A stretch of DNA of 64,000 nt from an uncultured Flavobacteriales bacterium (GTDB lineage Bacteria > Bacteroidota > Bacteroidia > Flavobacteriales_G > Salibacteraceae): assembly GCA_943788725.1 (NCBI GenBank), contig CALSRJ010000001.1, positions 124,001 through 188,000 on the forward strand, given 5' to 3'. The position numbers and the translations under genes were made by a program. Shown piece after piece: positions 15,374-25,163 of the stretch (positions are counted from its first letter, which is position 1; every line of letters begins with the position of its first letter). Below the pieces are notes generated by a model. It was given only the letters and a program-made list of their open reading frames with translations. It had not been told where the DNA came from and did not search any database.

Positions 15374-16973
15374 TTACTGGATCACGATTGTGGTCACCGC
15401 GCTAAAAACATCCTCAAATGTGAAGGTGGCGGTGTAGGTTCCTTGAGCGAGCTGTCCCGGTTGAAGAAACTGCAAGTCATTCTTTCCGTCTCGGAGGTCT
15501 CGCACCTCAAAATGTTGCACAGCACGACCACTTTGATCCGTAATCGTCACGAAGGCAGTGCCGCTTTGAGGAGCGGTAATCGTGATCCTGACCTCGCCAT
15601 TGGAAGGATTTGGGTAAGCGGAAACGCTGAACAAATGCTCACCTACGATTGGGATGTCGGTCGTCTCCGTGTCTGATTTTATCCACACTTCATAGATCAC
15701 AGCGCTTGCGTTGGTCTGGCTGGTGCTGTTTCCTACAAATGGATTCAAAGAGCTACTGGCTATGCCGCCGTAGATATGTCCAAGGAGCAAGGAGTCAACT
15801 ATGGGGTCTCCCATTCCAACGATCTCATTTTCTATCATGTAGAGGTTTGGGTTAGGAATGAATTCCGCGCTAGCTCCAACAAGGCTAGGCATGCTGACCG
15901 GGAGTGCAAATTCTTCTAGAGCATCGTTCTCGTCGCGCGTTAATCTTGAGATTGTGTTGACGAAGGGTACATTGTCGTCTTGTATCAACTCGTCATCTTG
16001 GTAATAATAACGCGCCATGCCACCAAAAAAGAGTGTGTGATTGAGCTGCCGTGTGGTGTCTAGGAGTGTGGCGTGAGCTGAATGGTAATTACTCAGATAC
16101 TGGTTGAAAGCAGTGATGGCTGAATGCCCACTGGTTCGAATTTCAACCGGGTAGAGGTAGGGTAGGTCGACATTGGTTTGGAAGACACCTGATGAAATCA
16201 TGTGCCCAAAGCTTCCGTCCCCGAAAACTTGTGGAACCAGGTTGTAGTCTCTGCGATGTAAATGCGCAGCATCCATGGTTTCTGTGAAGTTTGAAATCAC
16301 GGGAGAACTCCCGGTATTATCGACGTGAAAGGACCGAATGGCATTGGTGTAGGTCTGCACGTAAGTGTTATGTCCCATCGGGTTGTAACGACCGTCGAAA
16401 CGGTGCCCACCTACTGCCATTAATCCCTCTGGCACCTGAGCAAGTTGACCGCCCGTGATTGCCATCCGCTCGTCGATGACGGATTTTATATGCGGCGCAA
16501 TGGCCCCCCCCATCAATGATCGCTTCGATCAATTCGCCCACCGTTAGTGTCGTGAGTCGAGGAAAAGTAATGTGATCTGCTGAGCTTGCACTGTATGCAT
16601 AACCGCCGACGATGTAAAGCGTGTCTGCTACTTGCTCAAAGCACATATTGGTCGAAGCGAGTTGTTCGCGCACACCTGCTTCAAGCGAGTTATTATTCGC
16701 CATCCACACCTCCCCGGTGGCGGGGTCGATTACACGTAGAAGTGTGTTGTTTGAGCTCGCGGGAAACGCGTTCATTGGTTGCCGTGCGTGAAGTCCGTCA
16801 AGTCTACCTCCTACAATTAACCACTTTTCATTGCTTTGTCCAAAGGCGAATGAGTGGAGCCCAGGAGCGCTATGGTCCGCGACAGGGCGTAAGGATATTG
16901 CGAAAGGAAAATCTTGTGCTCTTGTGTTCATTACAAGAAGCAAGAAGGCAAGCACGAATAAACGGTTGATCAT
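15374..16973 (-). pseudogene. Kelch-repeat surface protein with T9SS sorting domain, split at a G8 tract
   Basis: The signal peptide and first Kelch blades (WLIVGGRLDG, LYIVGGYAYS) are read from 16973. The frame is then lost at a run of eight G on the coding strand (16504-16511). With seven G the reading continues without a break (LIEAIIDGG into AIAPHIKSV) through GLMAVGGHRFDG to the end, giving about 530 residues. The C-terminus (SAYPNPSNGEVRITI and QGTYTATFTF) is a type A T9SS sorting domain, so the intact protein would be exported to the cell surface. It may be a genuine phase-variable gene, a broken gene, or a base-calling error. The promoter is intact. Confidence 0.85.
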
Positions 16974-16978
16974 GATAG

Positions 16979-17007
16979 CAAATCTAAGCCTGGCGAGAAA
17001 GGTGCAA
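16979..17007 (-). promoter_or_regulatory. Promoter of the split Kelch gene
   Basis: On the minus strand TTG, 18 bases, TAGATTTG: an exact match to the Bacteroidota consensus. The -7 box ends five bases before the ATG, so the mRNA should be leaderless. Confidence 0.75.
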
Positions 17008-17093
17008 CGTGATAGAAGTCACCATGTACGTTACCCTCAATAAACACATAAATGCTCAAAGAATCCTTAAGCGTGAGGGTGATGCTAGCCTCG

Positions 17094-18065
17094 TCAAGTA
17101 GCTGGTTCTTCTTCGCTTTTAAGTGAGAATCCCGACCAGAACCCAGCCACTGTTAGCCCAGAAATGATGTGCCATACACCCCACCAAGCTGCAATGAACG
17201 TCATTCCACCAATCGCAAGGTCGGCAGGGAATATATCCGGGTTAAAGAGCAAGGCTAATGCAAGCCCCGAGTTTTGGATGCCGGTCTCGATGGCCACCGT
17301 CTTTCGGGTTTTGTGTTCAAGTTTAAAAAGCCGCGCAACATTGTATCCCATGATGAGTGCAAGCGCGTTGTGCACCAGTACGATGAAGAAAATGAACTTG
17401 ATATAAGTGAGAAAGGTGTCAAAGTTTTTCGTGAAGATGATGACGATGATGGCTAAGAAGGCTAGGATAGAGATCCTTTTGATCGATACCAAAATCTTCT
17501 TGGTGATGTTCGGAAACTTCTGACTGAAAGCTACGCCGAGAAGGAGAGGAATACCCAGAATAATGGCGATGGTTTGAAGTACTTCGAATGCGTCGATGTT
17601 GAGACTTCTTACGAGATCTGATGATGCGCCTGAGGTGGATGCCTTGATATACAGGTTGCCCCAAAAAGCGAAATTGAATGGCGTGAGGATGATGCCCGCG
17701 AAGCTGGAAAAGGCTGTTAAACTCACAGACAAGGCAACATTCCCCTTGGCTAAAGCACTCATGAAATTCGATATGTTTCCCCCAGGGCAAGCTGCTACTA
17801 AGATCATTCCAAGGCCGATGGTTGGCGTGATGAAGGCTTTGAGGCTGAATGCCAATAGAAAGGTGAGGAGTGGCATCAGAATGAATTGGCTCAAAATCCC
17901 AACCAATGCAGGCTTTGGGCTTTTCATGAGTTTCTTAAAGTCATCCAGTTTCAATTCGAGTGCAACACCAAACATGATGAATGCAATGGTGAGGTTCAGC
18001 ATGTTTTTGCCGTCTTGCGAAAAGTCAAGGACTACGTGGTCAATCTCGAGGAGGGTTTCGATCAT
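17094..18065 (-). CDS. Bile acid:sodium symporter family transporter (BASS)
   Basis: A 323-aa integral membrane protein with nine or ten helices. LGMILVAACPGGNISNFMSALAKGNVALSVSLTAFSS contains the GGxxSN-type sodium-binding signature of the SBF/BASS family, and AIETGIQNSGLALALLF is the second conserved crossover motif. Bacterial members carry organic anions such as pantoate, pyruvate or sulfated compounds with sodium; the substrate here is unknown. It is followed by 120 bases and then the Kelch gene on the same strand, which has its own promoter. Confidence 0.88.
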   Translation of the reverse strand: MIETLLEIDHVVLDFSQDGKNMLNLTIAFIMFGVALELKLDDFKKLMKSPKPALVGILSQFILMPLLTFLLAFSLKAFITPTIGLGMILVAACPGGNISNFMSALAKGNVALSVSLTAFSSFAGIILTPFNFAFWGNLYIKASTSGASSDLVRSLNIDAFEVLQTIAIILGIPLLLGVAFSQKFPNITKKILVSIKRISILAFLAIIVIIFTKNFDTFLTYIKFIFFIVLVHNALALIMGYNVARLFKLEHKTRKTVAIETGIQNSGLALALLFNPDIFPADLAIGGMTFIAAWWGVWHIISGLTVAGFWSGFSLKSEEEPAT

Positions 18066-18101
18066 GGTGAGCTGAGTTGATAGGTTAGTAGATCAGTTTG
18101 G

Positions 18102-18983
18102 TTAGGATGTTGGGAGTCTGTAAATCAATGTTATGCGTGTGTAAATCCCGTTGGGAGAGATAGAGGCGGTTTCCATGCGATTGTTGTTGATTTTAGCCAA
18201 TGGTAGTGCTAAATCAGCCTTATCACCTGCGTCAAAACGACGCAAAGACCTACCTAAGGAGTGTCCCATCGTCAATCGGAAGACTGTGTTCCCAAGCTTG
18301 TATTGGCCAAACAATCCCACTTCATTATTCGCCTTCTCAATGTAACTGTCCGAATCACCTAAGAAGTAACTACGCCTTATTCCATCGAACCTTAGTCCAA
18401 GAGCCATGCGTTCTTGTAAAAACGACCGACTTACCTCTGCGTTGATCGGGACGGCGGCCTTGAGTTCCCAGTTTCCTCTCTTCAGATAGAACCCGGCGAA
18501 GGGGACTATGAACGGACCAAAGAACTCACGGTTGGCGTACACCCCGAACCTGACATTGAAATCAGGCGAAAAAATGTACTTCCCTAAGAAAACGCCTCCA
18601 ATTTGAAAATGATCCGAATTGGTGTTTTTAAAATTGGAAGAAATCTTTGGTAAAAGGAGGTAGGTTGCTATGAAACTTTCTGAATGCTTGATGTTTGCCC
18701 CAAGCTTGAGGGAGGTTCCGTAAATGGTTGAGCAGACATCTTGATCCCTGGAAAGGGTAGTTTGTTCGAGGGTGACGCCAGTTAAAATAACAACCTTTTC
18801 GTTAAGGACGAGCGGCAGTAATAGGTCAATGGAGGATGCAGTATGATCGCTCTGTCCGGGAAGCACCCCTTTTGCATTTTTTAGTTGATGTGAATGTTGA
18901 ATATTCACAAGGTCAACGTATTGCTGGGCATAGAAGGTGCTTGAAAATACTGAGAGAATGAGAAATGTTAGTAGGGTTTTCAT
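18102..18983 (-). CDS. DUF6268 outer-membrane beta-barrel protein
   Basis: A 293-aa protein with a signal peptide (ending FYAQ) and alternating beta strands, for example SDHFQIGGVFLGKYI, FNVRFGVYANREF and NTVFRLTMGHSLGRS, ending in YTRITLIYRL like a closing barrel strand. I recognise the DUF6268 family pattern. It probably resides in the outer membrane; its function is unknown. An exact -7 box (TAGCTTTG, 19008-19015) lies upstream. Confidence 0.72.
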   Translation of the reverse strand: MKTLLTFLILSVFSSTFYAQQYVDLVNIQHSHQLKNAKGVLPGQSDHTASSIDLLLPLVLNEKVVILTGVTLEQTTLSRDQDVCSTIYGTSLKLGANIKHSESFIATYLLLPKISSNFKNTNSDHFQIGGVFLGKYIFSPDFNVRFGVYANREFFGPFIVPFAGFYLKRGNWELKAAVPINAEVSRSFLQERMALGLRFDGIRRSYFLGDSDSYIEKANNEVGLFGQYKLGNTVFRLTMGHSLGRSLRRFDAGDKADLALPLAKINNNRMETASISPNGIYTRITLIYRLPTS

Positions 18984-19007
18984 CGCGCTTGGTCTATTTT
19001 ACTTTTT

Positions 19008-19015
19008 CAAAGCTA
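19008..19015 (-). promoter_or_regulatory. -7 box for the DUF6268 gene
   Basis: TAGCTTTG matches TAnnTTTG, 24 bases before the ATG. The nearest TTG is 14 bases further upstream, shorter than the usual 18-20. Confidence 0.45.
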
Positions 19016-19222
19016 GGACGATTGGTTTGCAAGTAATAACTATTCTGTAAGTGTTCAATCATTTTTTTTGCGATAAACGCAACGAAACTCAAATGAATCC
19101 TCCAAAACACTACAATTTATGCCAATATCGGGATGCATTCACGGAAGGTGTACGGATTTATGTTCAGAGAATGCGGACGATGCTTAGATTTGGCTTCGTC
19201 AAACTTGTATAATTAATATCGA

Positions 19223-19669
19223 ATGAACATGAAATATCTTTTAACTCTTCTTGCTTTGATAGTGGTGTCAGCGGTTTCGGCCCAATCTTTCGTGGGTCGC
19301 TGGAAGACCATCGACGATGAAACTGGAAAGCCGAAATCGATCGTTGAGATATATAAAAACGGCGATGTTTATGAAGGTAAGATCCTTAAGTTGTTTCGTA
19401 CGCCAGATCAAGATCAAGATCCGGTCTGTGATAAGTGTGAGGATGATGATCCCCGTTACATGAAGAAGATTATCGGAATGGTGATCGTTAAAGACATGGT
19501 CTATGATAAAGACGATGAAGTACTCGACGATGGAACCATACTAGACCCAAAGAAAGGGGAGGTGTATGATTGTAAAATTTGGGTCGAAGACGGTAAGCTA
19601 CAAGTGCGAGGTTATGTTATGTTCTTGTACAGAACACAAACTTGGCTGCCGTTCACGGGTGAAATCTAA
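19223..19669 (+). CDS. DUF2147 domain secreted protein
   Basis: A 148-aa protein with a signal peptide (ending VSAQ) followed directly by a DUF2147 domain: FVGRWKTIDDETGKPKSIVEIYKNG at the start and YDCKIWVEDGKLQVRGYVMFLYRTQTW near the end. The family is a small lipocalin-like periplasmic domain of unknown role. An internal CDKCEDDD cysteine pair occurs in many homologues. It is transcribed alone and followed by a strong terminator. A second in-frame ATG lies two codons downstream (19229). Confidence 0.88.
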   Translation: MNMKYLLTLLALIVVSAVSAQSFVGRWKTIDDETGKPKSIVEIYKNGDVYEGKILKLFRTPDQDQDPVCDKCEDDDPRYMKKIIGMVIVKDMVYDKDDEVLDDGTILDPKKGEVYDCKIWVEDGKLQVRGYVMFLYRTQTWLPFTGEI

Positions 19670-19723
19670 TTTGCTAGCACCTTGATTGATCGGAACATCG
19701 AATGCTTCGATGAATGAAAGAAC

Positions 19724-19758
19724 AAAAGCCGCCGCTTCTTTGGGAGTAGGCGGCTTTT
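19724..19758. terminator. Rho-independent terminator
   Basis: The 10-base perfect stem AAAAGCCGCC/GGCGGCTTTT with a 15-base loop is followed by a T-rich run. It ends the DUF2147 gene and, on the other strand, could end mtaB. Confidence 0.88.
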
Positions 19759-19808
19759 CTTTTTCGATATGCTCAATACGAGGGGCGTTTCTGGCCGCTC
19801 AGTTGAGG

Positions 19809-21134
19809 TCATTTTTCATCCACCAACAGCATGTCCGATTCAATGCCGGTACTGACTAGCCCATTTCGCTCAATGTTTTGTAGCGTAACCCGCTCGGTGC
19901 GATTGGTAGAGCGTTCGTCATAGGGTTTTTGAACCTTGACATAGTTTTCGGTAAATCCGTGCATCATCCCCTCATTTTCGGAGGCTTCCCACAATACTTC
20001 GTGCTCGCTGCCGATCTGACTTTCGTAGAAGGCTCTTTTCTTCTTCAGAGAAAGATGTGTCAGGATTTTATTGCGCTCTTGGCGTACCTGCATGGGGATC
20101 ACTTCATCGATGCGAAGAGCGGTCGTATTTGCCCGCTCGGAATAGGTGAAGACGTGGAGGTAGGAAACGTCGAGGCCTTTCAAGAGCTCAACGGTTTTCA
20201 TGAACTCATTATCCGTTTCGCCAGGAAAGCCTACGATCACGTCAACGCCAATGCACGCATCGGGCATGACTCGCTTGATGTGCGCAATGCGATCGATGTA
20301 GAGATCTGTGAGATACCTTCTGCGCATGCTCTTCAGCATATTGTCAGATCCCGATTGAAGCGGAATGTGAAAATGAGGCACAAACTTCTTACTGTTCGCC
20401 ACGAAATCGATGATCTCATCGCTCAGCAAATTTGGTTCAATGCTCGAGATTCTAAAACGTTCCACGCCTTGGATTCCGTCGAGGGCGCTGATCAAGGCAT
20501 GAAAGTCTTCGCCTTCTCCTTGTCCGAAATCGCCGATGTTGACTCCGGTAAGTACAATCTCCTTCACGCCAGTTGCGGCAGCCTCTTTGGCAACCATCAA
20601 TGTCTCGTCGACACTTTGATTGCGGCTCCGCCCGCGCGCTAATGGGATGGTGCAAAACGAACAGAAATAATCACACCCATCTTGCACCTTCAAAAAGGTG
20701 CGGGTTCGATCGTTGGCAGAAAAGGAAGGAATGAACTCTTTTACTTCCTTGATGTGTCCGTTTTCAATGTGCGCCTTTCCATTGGTAGCTTGCTTGTCGA
20801 GGTGGTCTATGATGTTGAACTTCTCGTTCGCACCCAAAACGACGTTTACACCTTCAATTTCCGAAATCTCATCGGGCTTCAATTGGGCATAGCAGCCAAC
20901 CACAGCAATAAAGGCATCGGGATTGACCCGCTTTGCACGTCGCACCAAGTTTCGACACTTCTTGTCGGCGTGATCTGTGACCGAGCAGGTGTTGATGACA
21001 TAGATGTCTGGACGGTCATCAAAATCGACCTTTGCATAACCTCCTTTTTCAAAAAGTCGAGCAATGGTGCTCGTTTCTGAGAAATTCAGCTTGCAGCCAA
21101 GCGTGTAAAAGGCAACTGTTTTGTACGGATTCAT
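19809..21134 (-). CDS. mtaB: tRNA ct6A37/t6A37 methylthiotransferase MtaB
   Basis: A 441-aa MiaB-type radical SAM enzyme that adds a methylthio group to t6A37 of tRNA. The N-terminal UPF0004 domain has TLGCKLNFSET, NTCSVTDHADKKC and VVGCYAQLKP, whose cysteines bind the auxiliary cluster. The radical SAM domain has GCDYFCSFCTIPLARGRSRN (C-x3-C-x2-C), and a TRAM-like tail follows. NTCSVTDHAD is the MtaB form, as opposed to MiaB or RimO. I use the ATG at 21134; upstream in-frame sequence is not family-like. A TACCTTCG box ends nine bases before the start. It is divergent from mutS2. Confidence 0.92.
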   Translation of the reverse strand: MNPYKTVAFYTLGCKLNFSETSTIARLFEKGGYAKVDFDDRPDIYVINTCSVTDHADKKCRNLVRRAKRVNPDAFIAVVGCYAQLKPDEISEIEGVNVVLGANEKFNIIDHLDKQATNGKAHIENGHIKEVKEFIPSFSANDRTRTFLKVQDGCDYFCSFCTIPLARGRSRNQSVDETLMVAKEAAATGVKEIVLTGVNIGDFGQGEGEDFHALISALDGIQGVERFRISSIEPNLLSDEIIDFVANSKKFVPHFHIPLQSGSDNMLKSMRRRYLTDLYIDRIAHIKRVMPDACIGVDVIVGFPGETDNEFMKTVELLKGLDVSYLHVFTYSERANTTALRIDEVIPMQVRQERNKILTHLSLKKKRAFYESQIGSEHEVLWEASENEGMMHGFTENYVKVQKPYDERSTNRTERVTLQNIERNGLVSTGIESDMLLVDEK

Positions 21135-21143
21135 CGCGGAGCG

Positions 21144-21151
21144 CGAAGGTA
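21144..21151 (-). promoter_or_regulatory. TAnCTTCG-type -7 box for mtaB
   Basis: TACCTTCG on the minus strand, one mismatch from TAnnTTTG, nine bases before the ATG. A TTG lies 22 bases upstream. The same box recurs before recR, FKBP and mutA. Confidence 0.45.
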
Positions 21152-21233
21152 ATAACCACTCCTTGCATACCGACAAGGTTAAAACGCTTGCATGCCCCCT
21201 AAGTTTAACGCCGTTTGAAGGAGCGATGCGCGC

Positions 21234-23378
21234 ATGAGTTATTACTTTGCACGCAATATGCCTATCCGCCTGGATCAACAGACCATCAACGACCTCGAAT
21301 TCGAATCGATCCGATCGATCTTGTCGGGATATTGCCACGGACCTTCGGCGGGTGCCCGAATGGCTGAGCTAGAGCCCTATGCCCACCTTAGCGAAGCAGA
21401 GGAGGCGCTGGATACGGCACACGAACTCCTCACGATCAGAAATGTAGAAGAAGGGTTTCCTCGCCTTGAGTTTGAAGAACTCCTTACAGATCTTAAGCGA
21501 TTGGCAATCAAAGGCAGCGTGCTCGACTTGGAAGGATTCGTTCGGTTGTTGGACGCAAGCAGGTTGGTCAATGACCTGATCCAATTTTTCCATGGAAGAA
21601 AGGAGGATTACCCAAGGATGCATGCGCTCGTTCATAAGGCCTACCAAACGTCTGAGATCATCCAGCCGATTGAGAAAGTATTGGATGCGCGAATGAAGGT
21701 AAAGGACGATGCATCATCGGAATTGCTCCGCATTCGTCAAGAGCTCAAGCGCACGCGAAATGAGATCAATAAGAACTTTGACAAGGTGTTGCGGCGTTTG
21801 GCTAAGGATGGCTACCTAGCCGACACAGTAGAGGCATACATCAATGACCGTCGCGTGCTAAGCGTATTGTCTAGCCATAAGCGCCAGGTGTCCGGAAATG
21901 TAGTGGGAGCCTCAAAAACGGGCAACTTCACCTACATTGAGCCTCGAGAGAATACGATGCTCAACAATGAGCTTGAAATGTTGCTCGACGATGAAAGGGC
22001 TGAAATTCGAAGGATATTCCTCGCGTTGACGGATGCGCTTCGAAAGCATTTGGGGTTGGTCGAGATGTATCAGTCCATTTTGGTCGACTTTGATTTTGTA
22101 CAGGCCAATGTCAGGCTGGCACTGAGTATCAACGCGACCAGACCGTCCCTTGAAGATGAACCTATTATTGAGTTGATCCAAGCCTATCACCCTTTGCTTT
22201 GGCTTTCAAACAAGAGCAACGGGTCCAAGACCATCCCTCAGAGCGTTTACATGGATAAGTTTTGCCGAATGATGGTCATTTCAGGCCCCAACGCAGGCGG
22301 AAAGTCGATTACGCTAAAGACCGTGGGGCTGCTTCAGATCATGGTGCAATGCGGTTTGCTTGTGCCCTGCGATCCCTCGAGTCGTTTCGGGTGGTTTCAC
22401 GCGGTGTTGTCAGATATCGGAGACAATCAGTCCATCGCCAACCAATTGAGCACGTACAGCTATCGCCTGAAGCGTATGAAGCACTTCCTGGAGGTAGCAA
22501 ACAAGCGCACGCTGCTTTTGCTTGATGAGTTTGGGACGGGGTCAGACCCTGAATTGGGAGGGGCGCTTGCAGAGGTTTTCTTTGAAACGCTTTACAACAA
22601 GCGCAGTTTTGGCGTGATTACCACGCATTACGCCAACATCAAACTAAAGGCCGCTCGTCTGCGCAATGCGATCAACGCCAGCATGCTCTTCAATAGCGAG
22701 TCCCTGGAGCCGATGTTCCAACTGTCGGTGGGGCATCCCGGATCCTCCTTCACCTTCGAAGTAGCTCAGGTCAACGGCATCCCTATGGATTTGATAGAAG
22801 AGGCGAAGACCCGCTTGGATGCGAATAAGGTTGAAATGGACGAGCTCATCGCGCACCTTCAAAAAGAAAAGTCGGAAGTGGAGGAGTTGAATCGAGTTTC
22901 AAGGCAAGCTCAACTTCAAGCCAATGCTGCGAAAGGAGAGTATGAAGAGCTAACAGAACACTGCGAACAGCGCTTGTTGAAGCAACAGCAGCTCATTGAG
23001 AAGAACAACAAAGATTTGAGCAACGGGAAGCGCATGGGGCAGTTCATCCAGAGCTATCGACTGAAAGGCCACAACAAGCAATTGTTGGAGGAGGTGAAAA
23101 AGTTCCTAGCGATCGAGAAAAGCAAGGTCGTCAAGAAGAAGGAGCAGTCCAAGGTCAAAAAAGCACAAGTGCAGGTGAAGCCAGCTAGAAAGCAGAGCGC
23201 AGGTAAAAGTGCACCTCCCAAACCAACGCCAAAGCCGGTCACTGTAGGTGCCACAGTGCGCATGTTGAATGGAACTCAGAAAGGGGAGGTCATTGAACTA
23301 AAAGGGGACGATGCAACGGTGTTGTTTGGGAACTTCAAAACCAAAACAAACGTCGTCGACCTCGAAGTCGTCACTTGA
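21234..23378 (+). CDS. mutS2: MutS2-family DNA mismatch/recombination ATPase
   Basis: A 714-aa homologue of MutS2. Walker A is GPNAGGKS at residues 351-358, followed by STYSYRLKRM, the Walker B-like LLLLDEFGTGSDPELGG and ITTHYANIKLKA. A coiled coil (about residues 500-630) precedes a basic Lys-rich linker and a C-terminal KOW-like beta domain (VGATVRMLNGTQKGEVIEL). The Smr endonuclease domain that ends most MutS2 proteins is missing, as in other Bacteroidota members I recall. The family clears branched DNA or collided ribosomes. ATG 21258 is an alternative start. Its stop abuts the stop of the convergent metalloprotease gene. Confidence 0.9.
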   Translation: MSYYFARNMPIRLDQQTINDLEFESIRSILSGYCHGPSAGARMAELEPYAHLSEAEEALDTAHELLTIRNVEEGFPRLEFEELLTDLKRLAIKGSVLDLEGFVRLLDASRLVNDLIQFFHGRKEDYPRMHALVHKAYQTSEIIQPIEKVLDARMKVKDDASSELLRIRQELKRTRNEINKNFDKVLRRLAKDGYLADTVEAYINDRRVLSVLSSHKRQVSGNVVGASKTGNFTYIEPRENTMLNNELEMLLDDERAEIRRIFLALTDALRKHLGLVEMYQSILVDFDFVQANVRLALSINATRPSLEDEPIIELIQAYHPLLWLSNKSNGSKTIPQSVYMDKFCRMMVISGPNAGGKSITLKTVGLLQIMVQCGLLVPCDPSSRFGWFHAVLSDIGDNQSIANQLSTYSYRLKRMKHFLEVANKRTLLLLDEFGTGSDPELGGALAEVFFETLYNKRSFGVITTHYANIKLKAARLRNAINASMLFNSESLEPMFQLSVGHPGSSFTFEVAQVNGIPMDLIEEAKTRLDANKVEMDELIAHLQKEKSEVEELNRVSRQAQLQANAAKGEYEELTEHCEQRLLKQQQLIEKNNKDLSNGKRMGQFIQSYRLKGHNKQLLEEVKKFLAIEKSKVVKKKEQSKVKKAQVQVKPARKQSAGKSAPPKPTPKPVTVGATVRMLNGTQKGEVIELKGDDATVLFGNFKTKTNVVDLEVVT

Positions 23379-25163
23379 TTACCAAAGCTTCACTATCTTG
23401 AAGCTATAGCTCGCGGAGGGCGTGCTTAATCGAAGAATGAATGCTCCTTGCGGAAGTGCTGCCTCGTCCCAAGAATAAAAGGTAGCATCGCTTGATTCCC
23501 AATCTTCAGTATGGATCAAACAACCTTTCAGATCAAATACTTCCAACATCAAAATCTCGTTGCCGTTGGGGTAGATGAATAACGGTTCGTTATTGAACGA
23601 AAAATCGAACGAATTCCCCAGGTAAGGAGCGGTAAGAGGAGTGGTAGAGATCAATGTGTCTTCGCAACCTCGTAGTAGTCCTCTTGCACAAAACACGGCC
23701 GTAATGATGTCGCAGTTTTGGGCGTCATTCAAGATTGTATCTGCTTGGGTGTAGAGTTGGGCTGCGTCTGAGAGTAGCATAAACGGAAACCAACTATACA
23801 AAGATTGTAGGGCCAGTCGATCCGCTTCCTCCATGCCTATGTGTTCTGCTATTTCAGACAGGGCCGAAGCCCAAAGGATTCCGTCACCGTAGATGTTGTT
23901 CAATTTATCGCTGGGGTAGGTGCGCGTGTCGGTCAGTGTGCGCCCTTCCCAATACTCATTGTGGCCGTCCCAATCAAAGATGGTCGAACGATTGTAGTCT
24001 GCAAGCCTCGCCGTATAACTCAAGGCAAAGTAGTCGCACATCCCTTCATCCAGTGCGCTCCGTTCCGATCCAACGCTTGTGTTTGGTGCGACGCTGTGAA
24101 TTACTGCATGCCCGTACTCGTGTACAATGACTTCTGCATCCTCTCCGTCGTCTACTCCACCATCTCCAAATTTTAAGTAGGGAAAGACGTCGCTGGGTAC
24201 GTAGCTGGACTGGTCAGACTCTGTGCCGTGCGCATCAAAGTGCAGAGGGAAGTCTACGACATTGAATCCGAGCCTTGAGAAGTTGTCGTTCGCGGCGTGC
24301 AGGTGATAGAACACGTTGAAGTATTCAAAACTTGGATGGCTGCGGTTAACCATGAGGTTGGCGCTGGAGAGATCTGCGAACGTTGGAGGAGTAACATCAG
24401 GTGCCGCGATGTCGTCGGCCACAGCGAGGTCTGAACGCAGTTCCCAATTACCAGTACTGCTGTTCAACCTCAGTGAAATCTGCGCATTTCTTATTTCATC
24501 CGCTAATGCCTGAGAGGTGAGGTCATTGTTGTCGACATACTGCCCGCCGTAGTTAACGCGAGCCGAGGTAAGCGGGTCGGGAAAGAAAATGCTGGCTTCC
24601 AGAAGGGTATCTACCTCGTCATGCACAACAAGGTCCCTCGAGGCCATTTCCTCTCCTTCGTCATCCAGGATAATTTCCGTGAACTCATCCTGTGTTTCAA
24701 GGCGAAGAACCCAATTTTTAGAAGCAACACCATCACTTATAACCCATTGAATGCTAGTACGTAGGTGTTTGTAAGGTAAAGGGAAACTTTTTGTATAGCT
24801 AGCGAGTAATCCATAGGAAGGATCTTCGTCGATGAAGCGTACTGCGTGGGTAAGCATTGGGTAGGAACAAGTGGAAGGATTGCTATACAATTGATTCCAT
24901 TTGAGCAGTCCGTGGAGCAGCGGACGCTCCTCAATTTCAATTTGAAATAAGATGTGCTGACTCCACGAGGTAGACTGAGTGTCGACAGGGACAAGTTGGA
25001 TTAAGATACCCATGCGACTTCTGTACCAGCGTGTTAGGTCATCGGCAGATTGAACAGTCGAAGGGAGCTTTTGTGTGGTGTAGGTAAGCTCATCCTGGCC
25101 CTTGGCATGCAGGGCCGCAAAGAGGCAAAGACTAACGATCCAAAGCTTCAACGGTGACTTCAT
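23379..25163 (-). CDS. Secreted zinc metalloprotease (M4/M36-like) with T9SS sorting domain
   Basis: A 594-aa protein: signal peptide (ending AKGQ), a propeptide-like region of about 250 residues, and a catalytic domain with HEYGHAVIH (the two zinc-binding histidines and catalytic Glu of HExxH) and SALDEGMCDYFALSY (the third ligand, Glu). This arrangement is seen in thermolysin- and fungalysin-like peptidases. The last 80 residues (MLEVFDLKGCLIH, then LPQGAFILRLS and SFKIVKLW) form a type A T9SS sorting domain, so the enzyme should be secreted or surface-anchored. I start at ATG 25163. The start overlaps the yigZ 3' end by 32 bases on the same strand. Confidence 0.85.
   Translation of the reverse strand: MKSPLKLWIVSLCLFAALHAKGQDELTYTTQKLPSTVQSADDLTRWYRSRMGILIQLVPVDTQSTSWSQHILFQIEIEERPLLHGLLKWNQLYSNPSTCSYPMLTHAVRFIDEDPSYGLLASYTKSFPLPYKHLRTSIQWVISDGVASKNWVLRLETQDEFTEIILDDEGEEMASRDLVVHDEVDTLLEASIFFPDPLTSARVNYGGQYVDNNDLTSQALADEIRNAQISLRLNSSTGNWELRSDLAVADDIAAPDVTPPTFADLSSANLMVNRSHPSFEYFNVFYHLHAANDNFSRLGFNVVDFPLHFDAHGTESDQSSYVPSDVFPYLKFGDGGVDDGEDAEVIVHEYGHAVIHSVAPNTSVGSERSALDEGMCDYFALSYTARLADYNRSTIFDWDGHNEYWEGRTLTDTRTYPSDKLNNIYGDGILWASALSEIAEHIGMEEADRLALQSLYSWFPFMLLSDAAQLYTQADTILNDAQNCDIITAVFCARGLLRGCEDTLISTTPLTAPYLGNSFDFSFNNEPLFIYPNGNEILMLEVFDLKGCLIHTEDWESSDATFYSWDEAALPQGAFILRLSTPSASYSFKIVKLW

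Noticed and set aside
18984-19222. Hidden gene between the DUF6268 and DUF2147 genes
   Set aside because: No frame of useful length or signal peptide is present; only the -7 box of the DUF6268 gene is supported.
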